A stretch of 64,000 bases of DNA from CALBPI01 sp039821605 (GTDB taxonomy: Bacteria > Pseudomonadota > Gammaproteobacteria > Steroidobacterales > Woeseiaceae). Numbering within the stretch: position 1 is the stretch's first letter; each line of letters opens with the position of its first letter. The notes beneath the pieces were generated by a model. That model was not told where the DNA came from and searched no databases. It saw only the letters and a list, made by a program, of their open reading frames with translations. Shown here piece by piece: positions 1 to 10,647 of this stretch. Location of the stretch: contig JBCBNV010000001.1 in NCBI GenBank assembly GCA_039821605.1, forward strand, positions 930,001-994,000, read 5' to 3'. A program made the translations under genes and the position numbers.

Positions 1-28
1 ACGACGCAGACCCGCGGCGACCGGGCAT

Positions 29-54
29 AAAAAAAGGCCGCGCAGTGCGCGGCC
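29..54 (-). terminator. Intrinsic terminator, minus strand
   Basis: A perfect 8-bp stem, GGCCGCGC/GCGCGGCC with a 3-nt loop, lies at 36-54. A run of seven A at 29-35 reads as seven U after the hairpin on the minus strand. On the plus strand only TT follows the stem, so the active direction is minus. It would end a transcript coming from the 20-codon ORF at 105-167. Confidence 0.75.
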
Positions 55-104
55 TTCCGTGAGGTCGGGCGAATCGTCCGTCGCCAGACCGGAGGTGACA
101 GCAA

Positions 105-167
105 TCAGCCGTCAATCACCCCCGTTGACGCCTCACGATTTCGCCCAGTTTGAAACTCACTAGACAT
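105..167 (-). CDS. Candidate 20-residue microprotein with an extended Shine-Dalgarno
   Basis: A minus-strand ORF reads MSSEFQTGRNREASTGVIDG and then stops. The start at 167 is chosen because AAAGGAGGTGATCAG sits directly before this ATG. It contains AAGGAGGTGATC, complementary to the 3' end of 16S rRNA over about 12 nt, with GGAGG 7 nt from the start codon. An in-frame ATG at 185 lies upstream of that site and is less likely. A promoter-like pair is upstream and an intrinsic terminator 50 nt downstream, so the unit is complete within about 200 nt. The peptide is polar, has no membrane segment and matches no family I recognise. It could be a microprotein, a leader or peptide precursor, or chance. 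The ribosome site is the main support. Confidence 0.45.
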   Translation of the reverse strand: MSSEFQTGRNREASTGVIDG

Positions 168-202
168 CTGATCACCTCCTTTCATTCGCTGATGGAGGCG
201 TG

Positions 203-233
203 AGCATAACGCGAATTCCGTGCGCACGCGCAA
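203..233 (-). promoter_or_regulatory. Possible promoter of the 20-codon ORF
   Basis: On the minus strand TTGCGC (228-233) is followed after 19 nt by TATGCT (203-208). The spacing is longer than ideal, so this is a moderate match only. It lies 36 nt before the start codon of the microprotein ORF. The rest of 234-383 holds no gene I can support. It includes a short inverted repeat, GTTAT-N5-ATAAC, at about 253-267. Confidence 0.35.
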
Positions 234-383
234 GTGCTTTAGGATGTCCTTGTTATGTCGAATAACGAGCTTGTGTGCGGTGTCATCGCAGGAATTGTGA
301 GATTGCGGTAAACCAATCGAGTCTGACGTGCACCAACTCCACAAGGCCGATGCACAAGGCCATGCGACCACGAGGGAGCCGAC

Positions 384-2084
384 ATGTCTGCGATGCGACA
401 CACCCTGAAACGAAGCCTGCGCCAGGCGCTGACCCTGTGTGCGGTCACGATCTTGGCCGCTTGCGGCGGTGGTGGAGGCAGCGATGCCCCACCGCCGACG
501 ACGACGCCACCCGCGCCGATCACGCAAGCGGAACTCGAGGCCGCAAGCCGACTCGCCGCACAGGCCACGTTCGGCATGCCCTTCGAGGCGCTTGAGCCCA
601 TGGCCCGTCAGGGCACTGAAGGCTGGCTCGTGTCGCAGTTCAACCAGCCGCCGACCTACCACAACCCCGTCATTCTCGACATCGTGCAACGCCGCGAAGC
701 CGGCGAGTTTGATGCCTTCGAACAGGACATTGAGTACCTGATCTTCTCGCGCCGGCTGTCCTGGTGGCACAACACCGTGACCGCGAACGACCAGCTGCGC
801 CAGCGCGTCGCCTTTGCGCTGAGCCAGATCTTCGTCGTGTCGGACAATGTCGACACGCTTCAGGTCTACCCGTTCGCGCTGGGCACCTATTACGACCTCT
901 TGCTCGAGAACGCCTTCGGCAACTTCCGCGACCTGCTGCGTGACGTGGCGCTGAGCCCGGCCATGGGCTTGTACCTGAGCCACCTCAACAACAACCGCTC
1001 AGATCCGGCCAACAACATCTTCCCCGACGAGAACTTCGCCCGTGAGGTGATGCAGTTGTTCTCAATCGGCCTGTTCGAGCTCGAGCCGGATGGCACGGTG
1101 ATCACGGACGTCAACGGCGACCCCGTCCCCGCCTACGACAATGACGACATCCGCGAATTCGCGAAGGTCTTCACGGGGCTTTCATACGGCGGTGACAACG
1201 CGTTCTTCGGCAACGAGATCGTCCCACGCTTCGACATTCCCATGGTGATGTTTGACGCCAACCACGAGCCCGGCGAAAAGCAGTTGCTCAACGGCGCCGT
1301 GGTCCCGACCGGACTCACGGGGGAGCAGGACATCGAGCTCGCAATCGACAACCTGTTCAATCACCCGAACGTCGGACCCTTCATCGGGCGACAGCTGATC
1401 CAGCGACTCGTAACCTCGAACCCATCGCCCCAATATGTTGAGCGCGTGGGCAACGCGTTTGCCGATAACGGCCTTGGCGTTCGCGGCGACATGCGTGCCG
1501 TCATTCGCGCTGTGCTGCTCGACCCAGAGGCGCGCGACCCGAATCTCGCGCCGAACGGTGGCAAGCTGCGCGAACCCATCGTGCGTTACGTGTCGATCCT
1601 GCGCCAGTTTGGCGCAACGAGCGACGATGGGTTTATCGCGGCGCTCGGCTACTTCATTCAGGAACTCACGCGACAACACCCGCTGTCGGCGCCCAGCGTG
1701 TTCAACTTTTACCTGCCCGATCATTCGCCGGCCGGTGAGATCTCAGACCAGGGGCTCGTGGCGCCTGAGTTTCAGATCACGGATGCCAATTCAGTCGTGA
1801 ACTATCCCAACCTTGTGGACGCAGTCCTGTTCGGGGACTTCGTAACCGATGCGCCGCCGGGCTTCGATGCCGTGACGCTGACGCTTGCGCCCTGGGAGGC
1901 GCTGGCAAACGACCCGGGCGCACTCGTCGATCGGCTTGAGACACTCGTGACCTACGGCAGCATGGACGCGGAGACTCGCGCCATCATCGAAGCGGCTGTC
2001 GCCGAGATACAGGACCCAGCGACTCGAACCCGCGCTGCCCTGTACTGGGTCCTCACTGTTCCGGCCACGGCCGTACGCGACTAG
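384..2084 (+). CDS. DUF1800 family lipoprotein
   Basis: A 566-aa protein of the DUF1800 family, whose biochemical role is unknown. It is usually encoded next to a DUF1501 protein, as here. The N-terminus has a basic stretch, a hydrophobic run and a lipobox LAAC with the acceptor cysteine at residue 27, then a Gly- and Pro-rich linker, so it should be a lipoprotein outside the cytoplasm. The body carries DUF1800 hallmarks such as NNNRSDPANNIFPDENFARE, near residue 200, and FTGLSYGG. The start at 384 is supported by GAGGGAG about 6 nt upstream. Only 11 nt separate it from the DUF1501 gene, so the two are probably co-transcribed. Cell-surface or extracellular polymer functions have been suggested for such pairs, but nothing here proves one. 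Confidence 0.88.
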   Translation: MSAMRHTLKRSLRQALTLCAVTILAACGGGGGSDAPPPTTTPPAPITQAELEAASRLAAQATFGMPFEALEPMARQGTEGWLVSQFNQPPTYHNPVILDIVQRREAGEFDAFEQDIEYLIFSRRLSWWHNTVTANDQLRQRVAFALSQIFVVSDNVDTLQVYPFALGTYYDLLLENAFGNFRDLLRDVALSPAMGLYLSHLNNNRSDPANNIFPDENFAREVMQLFSIGLFELEPDGTVITDVNGDPVPAYDNDDIREFAKVFTGLSYGGDNAFFGNEIVPRFDIPMVMFDANHEPGEKQLLNGAVVPTGLTGEQDIELAIDNLFNHPNVGPFIGRQLIQRLVTSNPSPQYVERVGNAFADNGLGVRGDMRAVIRAVLLDPEARDPNLAPNGGKLREPIVRYVSILRQFGATSDDGFIAALGYFIQELTRQHPLSAPSVFNFYLPDHSPAGEISDQGLVAPEFQITDANSVVNYPNLVDAVLFGDFVTDAPPGFDAVTLTLAPWEALANDPGALVDRLETLVTYGSMDAETRAIIEAAVAEIQDPATRTRAALYWVLTVPATAVRD

Positions 2085-2095
2085 GGAGACCGCAA

Positions 2096-3478
2096 ATGAT
2101 CAATCGTAGACAATTCCTCTCCCACAGCTGCTCACTGGGTGTTGCCGCCTCGACGGTCGGGACGACTCTGCTTTCGTTGGGTGCGGCACGAAACGCCGCC
2201 GCGCAGTCCGCGGGCGACTACCGCGCGCTCGTGTGCATCCTGCTCGCGGGCGGCAATGACTCCTACAACATGCTCGTGCCCTCCGATACCAGTCAGTACG
2301 GCGCTTATGCCGGTATCCGCGCAGACCTCGCGCTGCCACAGGCGGATCTGCTGCCTCTGTCGCTCTCGAACACGGGCGCACGCAGTTTTGGGCTCCACCC
2401 CGGAATGTCGGCGCTGCAGCAGCTTGTGAACACGGGCGACGCGGCCATGGTCGCCAACGTCGGCACACTGCTCGAAGCGTTTGATCCTGTGGCGGTCGAG
2501 AACGGCACGGCACGTTTGCCCGTCGGTCTGTTCTCGCACGCCGACCAGATCAATCAATGGCAGACGGCCATCGCGGACGGGCGCACGAGCAAGGGCTGGG
2601 GTGGACGCATTGGCGACCTGCTGCAGTCGTCGAACCTCGCCAACGGCGTATCGATGAACATCTCATTGGCAGGCACCAACGTATTTCAGAGTGGCGACGA
2701 TGTCGTCGGCTACGCCATCGAGTCCACAGGAAACGGCGCCGCGAACATTAATGGCTACGGCGATGCCGCGGGCTTCGGTGAGTACCGCACGCGAGTCTGG
2801 GACGAGCTCCTGGCTGTGCAACAGTCTCAGGTATTCCGACGCGAATTCCGCAAACGCCTGCGTGACGCCATCGACACCGAGGTTGTGTTCTCGGATGCCA
2901 TTTCGCAGGCACCCACACTCAACACCACGTTCTCGCCCGGCCCCTTCTCGACGGCACTCAACCAGATCGCACGCGTCATCAGTGTGCGCGACCTGCTCGG
3001 TGCCAACCGCCAGACGTTCTTCATCACAGTGGGCGGCTGGGATCACCACGACGAGGTGCTCGACAACCAGGCGGGCATGTTGCCCGCCATTGCGAATGGC
3101 CTTGCCGAGTTTCGAAATGCGCTCGTTGAGCTTGGCACCTTCGATGACGTGACGACGTTTACGATTTCCGACTTCGGTCGAACGCTGACGTCCAATGGCC
3201 GCGGCTCCGACCACGGCTGGGGCGGTCACCACATCGTCATGGGTGGCGCCGTCAACGGCGGCCAGCTTTACGGCGATTACCCGCTGCTCGCGCCGAATGC
3301 CGCGCTCGATGTGGGCCGCGGCATCTACGCGCCGACGACACCCACGGAAGCCTACTTCGCCGAGCTGGCCTTGTGGTTCGGCGTCAGTCCGGGGGACCTG
3401 GACGTCGTGCTGCCCAACGTGCGCACCTTCTACACGCCGGAGTCGGGCACACCGCCGCTCGGCTTGCTCACCGGTTGA
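2096..3478 (+). CDS. DUF1501 family protein, Tat-exported
   Basis: A 460-aa DUF1501 protein related to the sulfatase/alkaline phosphatase fold. The N-terminus is a twin-arginine signal (NRRQFLS, residues 3-9) with a hydrophobic core and probable cleavage after Ala36 (NAAA|Q), so it should be exported folded to the periplasm. Conserved motifs include LAGGNDSYNML near the start of the mature protein, TISDFGRT, and GSDHGWGGHH, which resembles a metal-binding site. AGGGAG lies 6 nt before the ATG. It directly follows the DUF1800 lipoprotein, its usual partner. Substrate unknown. Confidence 0.88.
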   Translation: MINRRQFLSHSCSLGVAASTVGTTLLSLGAARNAAAQSAGDYRALVCILLAGGNDSYNMLVPSDTSQYGAYAGIRADLALPQADLLPLSLSNTGARSFGLHPGMSALQQLVNTGDAAMVANVGTLLEAFDPVAVENGTARLPVGLFSHADQINQWQTAIADGRTSKGWGGRIGDLLQSSNLANGVSMNISLAGTNVFQSGDDVVGYAIESTGNGAANINGYGDAAGFGEYRTRVWDELLAVQQSQVFRREFRKRLRDAIDTEVVFSDAISQAPTLNTTFSPGPFSTALNQIARVISVRDLLGANRQTFFITVGGWDHHDEVLDNQAGMLPAIANGLAEFRNALVELGTFDDVTTFTISDFGRTLTSNGRGSDHGWGGHHIVMGGAVNGGQLYGDYPLLAPNAALDVGRGIYAPTTPTEAYFAELALWFGVSPGDLDVVLPNVRTFYTPESGTPPLGLLTG

Positions 3479-3505
3479 TCGTGAGCGCGGCCCCCGCCCC
3501 CGTCG

Positions 3506-4042
3506 ATGTCCGGTAATGAGCCCAGTGATGCGATTCTGCTCAAACGGTTTCGTGACGGCGATCGGAACGCCTTCCAGGCTTTCGTCATGCGTCACCAGGA
3601 CCGGGTGTTCCGGCTGGCGCGGGTGTGGTTGTTCGACGCGCACCGCGCGGACGATGCGGCCCAGGAAGCCTTCGTGCGCGCCATGGGCGGGGTTGCGGCA
3701 TTTCGTTTTCGCGCGGCACCGTTTACGTGGCTGTACCGCACGCTGCGAAACGTGTGCCACGAGTTCAACCGTGAGCGCCGGCACGAGGACATCGATGCCG
3801 TGCCACCGCCGGCGCAGGACGACGATGCCGCGCTACGCATCGATGCAGCTAATGCCGCGCGCCGTGTCCGCGAACTCGTCGCAGACCTGCCCGAGCGCCA
3901 GCGGGAGGTCGTGGTGCTGAGAGTCTTTGAATCCATGAGTGTCGCCGAGACGGCGCACGTGATGGGCTGCCGCGAAGGTACGGTCAAAGCGCTGCTGCAC
4001 AAGGCCATGGCCCGGCTGCGCACGATGGCAGGTGTTTCATGA
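3506..4042 (+). CDS. ECF-type RNA polymerase sigma factor
   Basis: A 178-aa sigma-70 family protein with only regions 2 and 4, as in extracytoplasmic-function factors. Region 2 spans about residues 8-80 (LLKRFRDGDRNAFQAFV, DDAAQEAFVRA, FTWLYRTLRNVCHEFNRERR). Region 4 spans about residues 118-172 (LPERQREVVVLRVFESMSVAE followed by EGTVKALLHKAMARLR, a helix-turn-helix). It lies 27 nt after the DUF1501 gene and overlaps the next gene by 4 nt (ATGA), which points to translational coupling with a regulator. Target promoters are not evident. It may control the exported proteins of its own operon. Confidence 0.88.
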   Translation: MSGNEPSDAILLKRFRDGDRNAFQAFVMRHQDRVFRLARVWLFDAHRADDAAQEAFVRAMGGVAAFRFRAAPFTWLYRTLRNVCHEFNRERRHEDIDAVPPPAQDDDAALRIDAANAARRVRELVADLPERQREVVVLRVFESMSVAETAHVMGCREGTVKALLHKAMARLRTMAGVS

Positions 4043-4404
4043 GTGATGCGACGCAACACAACGCGGATTTCGCCGCGCTTGCCGAGAGGTATCAGCGCGG
4101 TGCGGCACCTGCGGATTTTGCAGACCGCCTGGTTGATGCTGTCGAGATGCCACAACGGCGGTCGCCGATGATGCCGGCCGCACTGGCAGCCGCCCTGCTG
4201 GCGGCCGTGGCACTGGTTGTCAGCCTCCCGGTGATGGGCCCCGACGAGTCGGTCAGCCCCAAATGGCGCGTCAGCGCACAAACCCCCGAACGACCTCAGG
4301 CGCAGGGTGAGACGCCCGCGCGTTTGCGCGTTGCGCTTTCGGTCACGACCCCTACACGGCCCATGGCGGCAGACGACCGCCCGGAGCCGGATTCAGACGG
4401 TTGA
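4039..4404 (+). CDS. Small single-pass membrane protein, possible anti-sigma factor
   Basis: A 121-aa protein whose start overlaps the sigma-factor stop (ATGA). Residues 1-45 are polar and presumably cytoplasmic. A hydrophobic Ala/Val/Leu segment at about residues 49-69 should cross the membrane, and a Pro-rich polar tail follows. Position and topology fit an anti-sigma factor. I see no zinc-binding HxxxCxxC motif and no recognisable domain, so this assignment rests on context only. Confidence 0.6.
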   Translation: MSDATQHNADFAALAERYQRGAAPADFADRLVDAVEMPQRRSPMMPAALAAALLAAVALVVSLPVMGPDESVSPKWRVSAQTPERPQAQGETPARLRVALSVTTPTRPMAADDRPEPDSDG

Positions 4405-4442
4405 ATACACACCACAGTGAGAACGATCCAAGGAGAAGCAAG

Positions 4443-4853
4443 ATGTCCATGATTCGAAACGGCGCGCTGGCGTCACTGGCCTGCCTCATGTTGGCCGTCG
4501 CGCCCACGACGGCGCACGCCCAGGCGGACGAACTCGGCATGATGCAGCGTTTCGTGGACCTCATGCAGGGTTACTTCGGCATCATCGAAATGACGCACTC
4601 GGTTGCCAACGAGCCCGAGAAATCGGCGATCCTGCATATGCAGAAGATCAAGGAGATCATGGAGGAGCGCGGCCAGGCGGCGCGTGCGGCCGACGTGTTC
4701 CGCGAAGTCCTGGAGACGAGTGAGAATGCGACCATTCGCAGCGCCGCGAGCGTCCTGTTGGCCGAAACGCTAAAGGAGACGGGTCGCAGCGACGAGGCGA
4801 CCCAGGTGCTGCTTCAGGGACTCAAGGAAAGTGTGGCGGCTGCCCAGCCCTGA
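4443..4853 (+). CDS. Small exported protein of unknown function
   Basis: A 136-aa protein starting at the ATG preceded by AAGGAGA (6 nt spacing). A TTG at 4401 is in frame but has no such site and would overlap the previous gene. Residues 1-25 form a Sec signal peptide with probable cleavage after AHA. The mature part is helical, and its second half (RAADVFREVLET, AASVLLAETLKETGRSDEA) resembles one or two TPR-like helical hairpins. It is the last gene of the DUF1800-DUF1501-sigma operon, so a periplasmic role linked to that module is possible. Function unknown. Confidence 0.7.
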   Translation: MSMIRNGALASLACLMLAVAPTTAHAQADELGMMQRFVDLMQGYFGIIEMTHSVANEPEKSAILHMQKIKEIMEERGQAARAADVFREVLETSENATIRSAASVLLAETLKETGRSDEATQVLLQGLKESVAAAQP

Positions 4854-4859
4854 ACGCGG

Positions 4860-7154
4860 CTACCAGTCGTCGCCGGGCAGTGCCAGCACGCGCAGCCGCT
4901 CCAGGCGGTTCGCAAGCTCTCGGAACTCGCGGCTCAGCGCTTCCCGGCGCGACGTGAGTTCGGCATCCCCGGCCTGTGTCAGACCCAGGTTGTCGATGAG
5001 GCGGTAGCCGTTCTCAAAAAACAACTTGCCGATTGAGGCTTCACTCGAGATACGGCGCTGCAGATAGGCCTGGCGACCCAGCGCCAGTGAGCGCTCGAGG
5101 CAGTCCGCCGCCGTGAGGTCTTCGTCAGCGGGCATTCGCGACAGGACGTTGGCGACCACCCGGTACGCTTCCACGAACGGCAACACTGCGGCGCGGGCCA
5201 CGAGCGGGCGAAACCGTCGCAACAAGTCACTCGCGTAAGCGGGGTCTGCATCAAGCTTGGATTGCCAGGCGGGATCGTAGCGATTGAGCTCGGCCTCGAC
5301 CTCGTCACGAAACGCCTCGCGTGGCGCGTAGAAGAACTCGAATTTAAACAGCTCACGTAGCCGTTCGGCTGCTGACCAGAAGGCCTGAAGGCGGTCGGTC
5401 TCCGCATCGCCCGCGCGCAACAGGGCGAGTTCGGAAAACGCTTTGACCACGAAATGGTGGATGGTCGTGTTGCGGTAGTAGCTCGCCGCCGGATGCTGTT
5501 CCGGCGCGAGTGCGTACACCGTGTCCGGGCCATCATCGAAGTGTTCGACGAGACCATGTGAATTGAGCACCTGCGCCAGATCGTTGAAATGCTCGAGCTG
5601 GTCGCGCTCGAAGTCGTCGGTCACAGGGATATCACGCGCCCGGGCCCAGGACAGGTAACGCAGCATCTCCTTGCCGAGCTCCAGCCGGGTCAACGCACGC
5701 GGTGCAGCGCCTAGCAGGATCGTCGTGACCAGTGAGGTCACGGTGATCGGGGTCACGCGGTTGGTTTCGACACCCACCTGGAACGCGATTTTTTTCAGCG
5801 CCAGATCGTCGTCCTCTGGGATGTCGCGCAGTATGACGGGCTCGCCGACATCGATGTAGATCTTGCCGAGCGGTTGGCGCAGTCCGCGGACGTAACCGAT
5901 GAACCAGCGCAGGCTCTCGGGTTGCTTGACGCCCCCGCCCTGCTCCTTGACGTAGTCGCGAACGTCGCGGATGAGATCGTAGTTAAGCGCAACGGGGATG
6001 ATGCGCAGGTTGTCATCGCCAGAAGCCCGCGCCGCTTCGGCCACGTACTTGAGGATGCCGTAACGTGGCGGCATCAGTTTGCCCACGCGTGAGCGCGTGC
6101 CTTCGAAGGCCCAGGTTAGCGGGAAGCGTTTCTCGAGCAGGTAGCCCAGGTACTGGCGCAGGATCATCTTGTAGAGCAAGTCATCCTGAAAGCTTCGTCG
6201 GATGAAGATGCCGCCCGATCGTCGTGCGGCATAGCCCAGGCCACCAAAGGCCATGTTCACGCCGCCCAGCAGGTGCGGCACGGGAAAGTCATTCTCGAAC
6301 AGCATCGAGTAGACGGCGAACCCGTCGATGTGCGTCTTGTGCGTCCAGAGCAGCACCGAGGGTCGCGTGCGTACCGTCTCGCGAAGCGCTTCAAGACGCG
6401 CCGCGTCGATAACAATCCGGGGCTCGTAGCCCATGGAGATGACCTTGCGGTTGAACGCCGCCATCACGTCCTGCCAGAACGTACGGGGGATTGCGATGAG
6501 CTCTTTGAAGATTTCGTCGGCGCGTTCATCGAGCGCTGCCACACTTTCGCCCGTCTGCTCGGCGATTTGCGTAAGCGCTTCGCGGAACGCAGGCCGGCGA
6601 CGCAGATTCTGCGCCACTCGACGCGGCACCTTGTAGCGACCACCGCGTTGCTGGCGTTCCGCGATATCGAGCGTCAGACCGGCCTGGTCGGCAACGAAGC
6701 GCGCAAACGCCGCTTCATCGTCGCCGCACCATCGAGCGCGAAGCTCAGCGAGCGTTGCCGACGCACCCGCGATGCACTGTGCGCGATCGGGCGTCTTGCG
6801 CAGGATGCGTTCCGCGCGTGACGCCCCGGGACGGCGGGTATTGCCGCGAAGTAAATCGCGAATGCGCGGTGTGGGTCGCGCGCTGTCGCGCCCGTCGCCC
6901 CAGACGACACGCACCGGTACCACGATGGTCTCTGGATCGCCCTGCAGAAAAGGCATCAGGGAGATCGCGTCGATGTCCTCCGGGCGTGTGGCGATCGGCA
7001 GTACGACACGGTGCAACGTGGCGGGAGGATTGGTGGGTCGCGTCGTGTCGAGCCAGCGCCCCAGGAGCTGGCGTTCCGGGCGGTGGCTCGCGTCGATGAT
7101 GAACAGGACGGGTGCCGCCGTGTCGGCGGGCCACGGCGCAGGCGCTGTGCTCAA
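4860..7154 (-). CDS. plsB: Glycerol-3-phosphate 1-O-acyltransferase (PlsB)
   Basis: A 764-aa membrane-associated acyltransferase that makes lysophosphatidate from glycerol-3-phosphate and acyl-ACP or acyl-CoA, the first step of phospholipid synthesis. Length is close to that of E. coli PlsB (about 807). Acyltransferase block I is THKTHIDG with catalytic His272 and Asp277. GGIFIRRSF is block II and WAFEGTRSR is block III, all typical of the PlsB branch. The gene is first in function but last in the order recQ - HAD/PlsC - plsB on the minus strand. Its start overlaps the stop of the HAD/PlsC gene by 4 nt. It converges with the gene ending at 4853. Confidence 0.93.
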   Translation of the reverse strand: MSTAPAPWPADTAAPVLFIIDASHRPERQLLGRWLDTTRPTNPPATLHRVVLPIATRPEDIDAISLMPFLQGDPETIVVPVRVVWGDGRDSARPTPRIRDLLRGNTRRPGASRAERILRKTPDRAQCIAGASATLAELRARWCGDDEAAFARFVADQAGLTLDIAERQQRGGRYKVPRRVAQNLRRRPAFREALTQIAEQTGESVAALDERADEIFKELIAIPRTFWQDVMAAFNRKVISMGYEPRIVIDAARLEALRETVRTRPSVLLWTHKTHIDGFAVYSMLFENDFPVPHLLGGVNMAFGGLGYAARRSGGIFIRRSFQDDLLYKMILRQYLGYLLEKRFPLTWAFEGTRSRVGKLMPPRYGILKYVAEAARASGDDNLRIIPVALNYDLIRDVRDYVKEQGGGVKQPESLRWFIGYVRGLRQPLGKIYIDVGEPVILRDIPEDDDLALKKIAFQVGVETNRVTPITVTSLVTTILLGAAPRALTRLELGKEMLRYLSWARARDIPVTDDFERDQLEHFNDLAQVLNSHGLVEHFDDGPDTVYALAPEQHPAASYYRNTTIHHFVVKAFSELALLRAGDAETDRLQAFWSAAERLRELFKFEFFYAPREAFRDEVEAELNRYDPAWQSKLDADPAYASDLLRRFRPLVARAAVLPFVEAYRVVANVLSRMPADEDLTAADCLERSLALGRQAYLQRRISSEASIGKLFFENGYRLIDNLGLTQAGDAELTSRREALSREFRELANRLERLRVLALPGDDW

Positions 7155-8622
7155 GAGGCGGCTCCGGGCGCGGCGCTGTCGTCGTCAGCCTGCCCCATCG
7201 CGTCCACGAACTGCTGTCGCACCGCCTCGATGTGACTGTCGATTTCCTTGCGCTGCCAGCCCGAGGTGTCGACCGGCGGCAGCACGTCGACATGGACCGT
7301 CGCGGGTCGAAACACGAATGTGCCCTTGGGCGCGACGTCGATCGAGTTGTGGATCACAACGGGCACAATGGGCACGCCGGCCTGCATGGCGATGTGGAAG
7401 GCGCCCTTCTTGAAGGGCAGTAACTCCGTGGACAGCGACCGCGTGCCCTCGGGCGCGATGATGAGCGACTTGCCTTCTTCGTGCATGACATCGACGAGCG
7501 GTTGCATGGCCGAAATCGCGCTCTTGGCATTCTTGCGGTCAATAAGCACGGCACCACCAAGCTCGAGTACCTGGCCGATCACGGGCATGCGACGAATCTC
7601 AGCTTTGCCGACGCCTGCGACGTCGCGTCGCAGCAGCTTGAGCATGACGAGCAGATCGGCCTTGCTCTGGTGGTTGAACACGAAGACGGCAGGCCGTTGT
7701 TCCCAGAGGTGCTCCTCGCCGCGCACTGCGAGGTCCAGGCCGATGAGCGCGCTGGCAGTCTCCGAGAATAGCGCTATGGAGAAGTTCTGCATGTGCCGGC
7801 GCGACCGCGTCAGAGCGAGAATCGGCAGGCTCGCCGCAAATGAGGTCGCGAGGCTGCCGGTTGCCGCGATGCTGCGCACCCAGTCTGTAAGGCCCGGGCG
7901 GCCGCGCCCTGCGAATCGTTCAACCGTCCAGCCGCGCTGCTCGGAAATGGCCGTGAGACGGCGATTGGCGTTGACGGGGCGTGGGTGGCGGACCGCTTCG
8001 AGCAGCTCGATATCATCGTCGCTGTCGGAATAGAAGATGGCGTCCGCGAGTGTGGCGCCGACGTCGTCGCAGATGCGCTGCGCCGCTGAGACCTTACCGG
8101 GGCCGAAGCAAGTTGGGCTGAGCACGTGTCCCGTGAACTTCCCGTCAACCACCTCGAGCCCCGTGCACTCGATCCGGGAAATGCCCAGTGCCTGTGCGGC
8201 GGGCTCGATCTGATAGCGCGTCGCCGAAGACACGATGGCGACCGTGTGTCCTCGTTCGAGGTGTGCGGCAACCAGCGCACGTGCCTCGGGATAGATCTCC
8301 TTGGCGATGTGCTTCTCGTACATCACGTCACCAAAGGCCTCGAAGTCGGCCTCGGGCGTATCGCGCAGAAACTGCATGGCCGTGGCCATCATGGCCGAGA
8401 AGCCGATGTCGCCAATCCCGAATCGGGTCATGACGGCCGCCATCTCGACGAATTGCTTCGCACTGAAATCACCGCGACGCAACTGTTCGCGCAGGAATGC
8501 CACGGCGGAGTAGCCGTGCATGAGCGTTCCGTCGAAATCGAACAAGGCGACGGTGCCTGGACCCTCGGGCAGCGCGCTGATGGCCGCCGTGAGCTCAGGA
8601 TGGGTGTCCACGCCACGCGTTG

Positions 8623-8626
<4 letters not shown>
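7151..8626 (-). CDS. HAD-IB hydrolase fused to 1-acylglycerol-3-phosphate acyltransferase (PlsC)
   Basis: A 491-aa two-domain protein. Residues about 25-230 are a haloacid-dehalogenase phosphatase of the HAD-IB (SerB-like) group, with the nucleophile motif FDFDGT (Asp30, Asp32) and a late YSDSDDDIELL acid motif. Residues about 290-470 are a PlsC-type acyltransferase with NHQSKAD (His319, Asp324) and APEGTRS. PlsC converts lysophosphatidate to phosphatidate. The phosphatase half could act on a phospholipid intermediate, but its substrate is not evident. Fusions of this type are known in other bacteria. It overlaps plsB and recQ by 4 nt each, so both acylation steps are probably made from one message. 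Confidence 0.9.
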
Positions 8627-10461
<1,835 letters not shown>

Positions 10462-10503
10462 TGCCTGCGGAGTCCCGTTGCGACGATAGCACGCGGCCAG
10501 TTA

Positions 10504-10519
10504 TGTGATCGACTTCACG
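10504..10519. promoter_or_regulatory. CRP/Clp-type binding site candidate
   Basis: TGTGA (10504-10508), six bases, then TCACG (10515-10519) matches the CRP-family consensus TGTGA-N6-TCACA at nine of ten core positions. It sits between the divergent recQ (starts at 10461) and the diguanylate cyclase (starts at 10648), so it could act on either. The remaining bases of 10462-10647 show no other gene. Confidence 0.45.
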
Positions 10520-10647
10520 TTTCGGCGCGGTCGCGTGTGAAAAACCGCTCCCTGGAGCTGTCGAATTGGGACCAGGTCTCAGACGCTGCTGGGACTTATG
10601 TCGAAAATTGGCTGCGAAGTGCTGTAACCCGTATTCCGTCCCCGACT

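Noticed and set aside
170..183. GATCACCTCCTTTC, identical to a 16S rRNA 3' end on the plus strand
   Set aside because: Upstream sequence is not 16S. The match is the complement of the strong Shine-Dalgarno on the minus strand.
168..983. Minus-strand open frame over the DUF1800 gene
   Set aside because: Antisense to a gene with lipobox and family motifs. Only its last 20 codons, with their own ribosome site, are kept as a candidate.
2663..3784. 373-aa minus-strand open frame
   Set aside because: Antisense to the DUF1501 and sigma-factor genes. No domain recognised.
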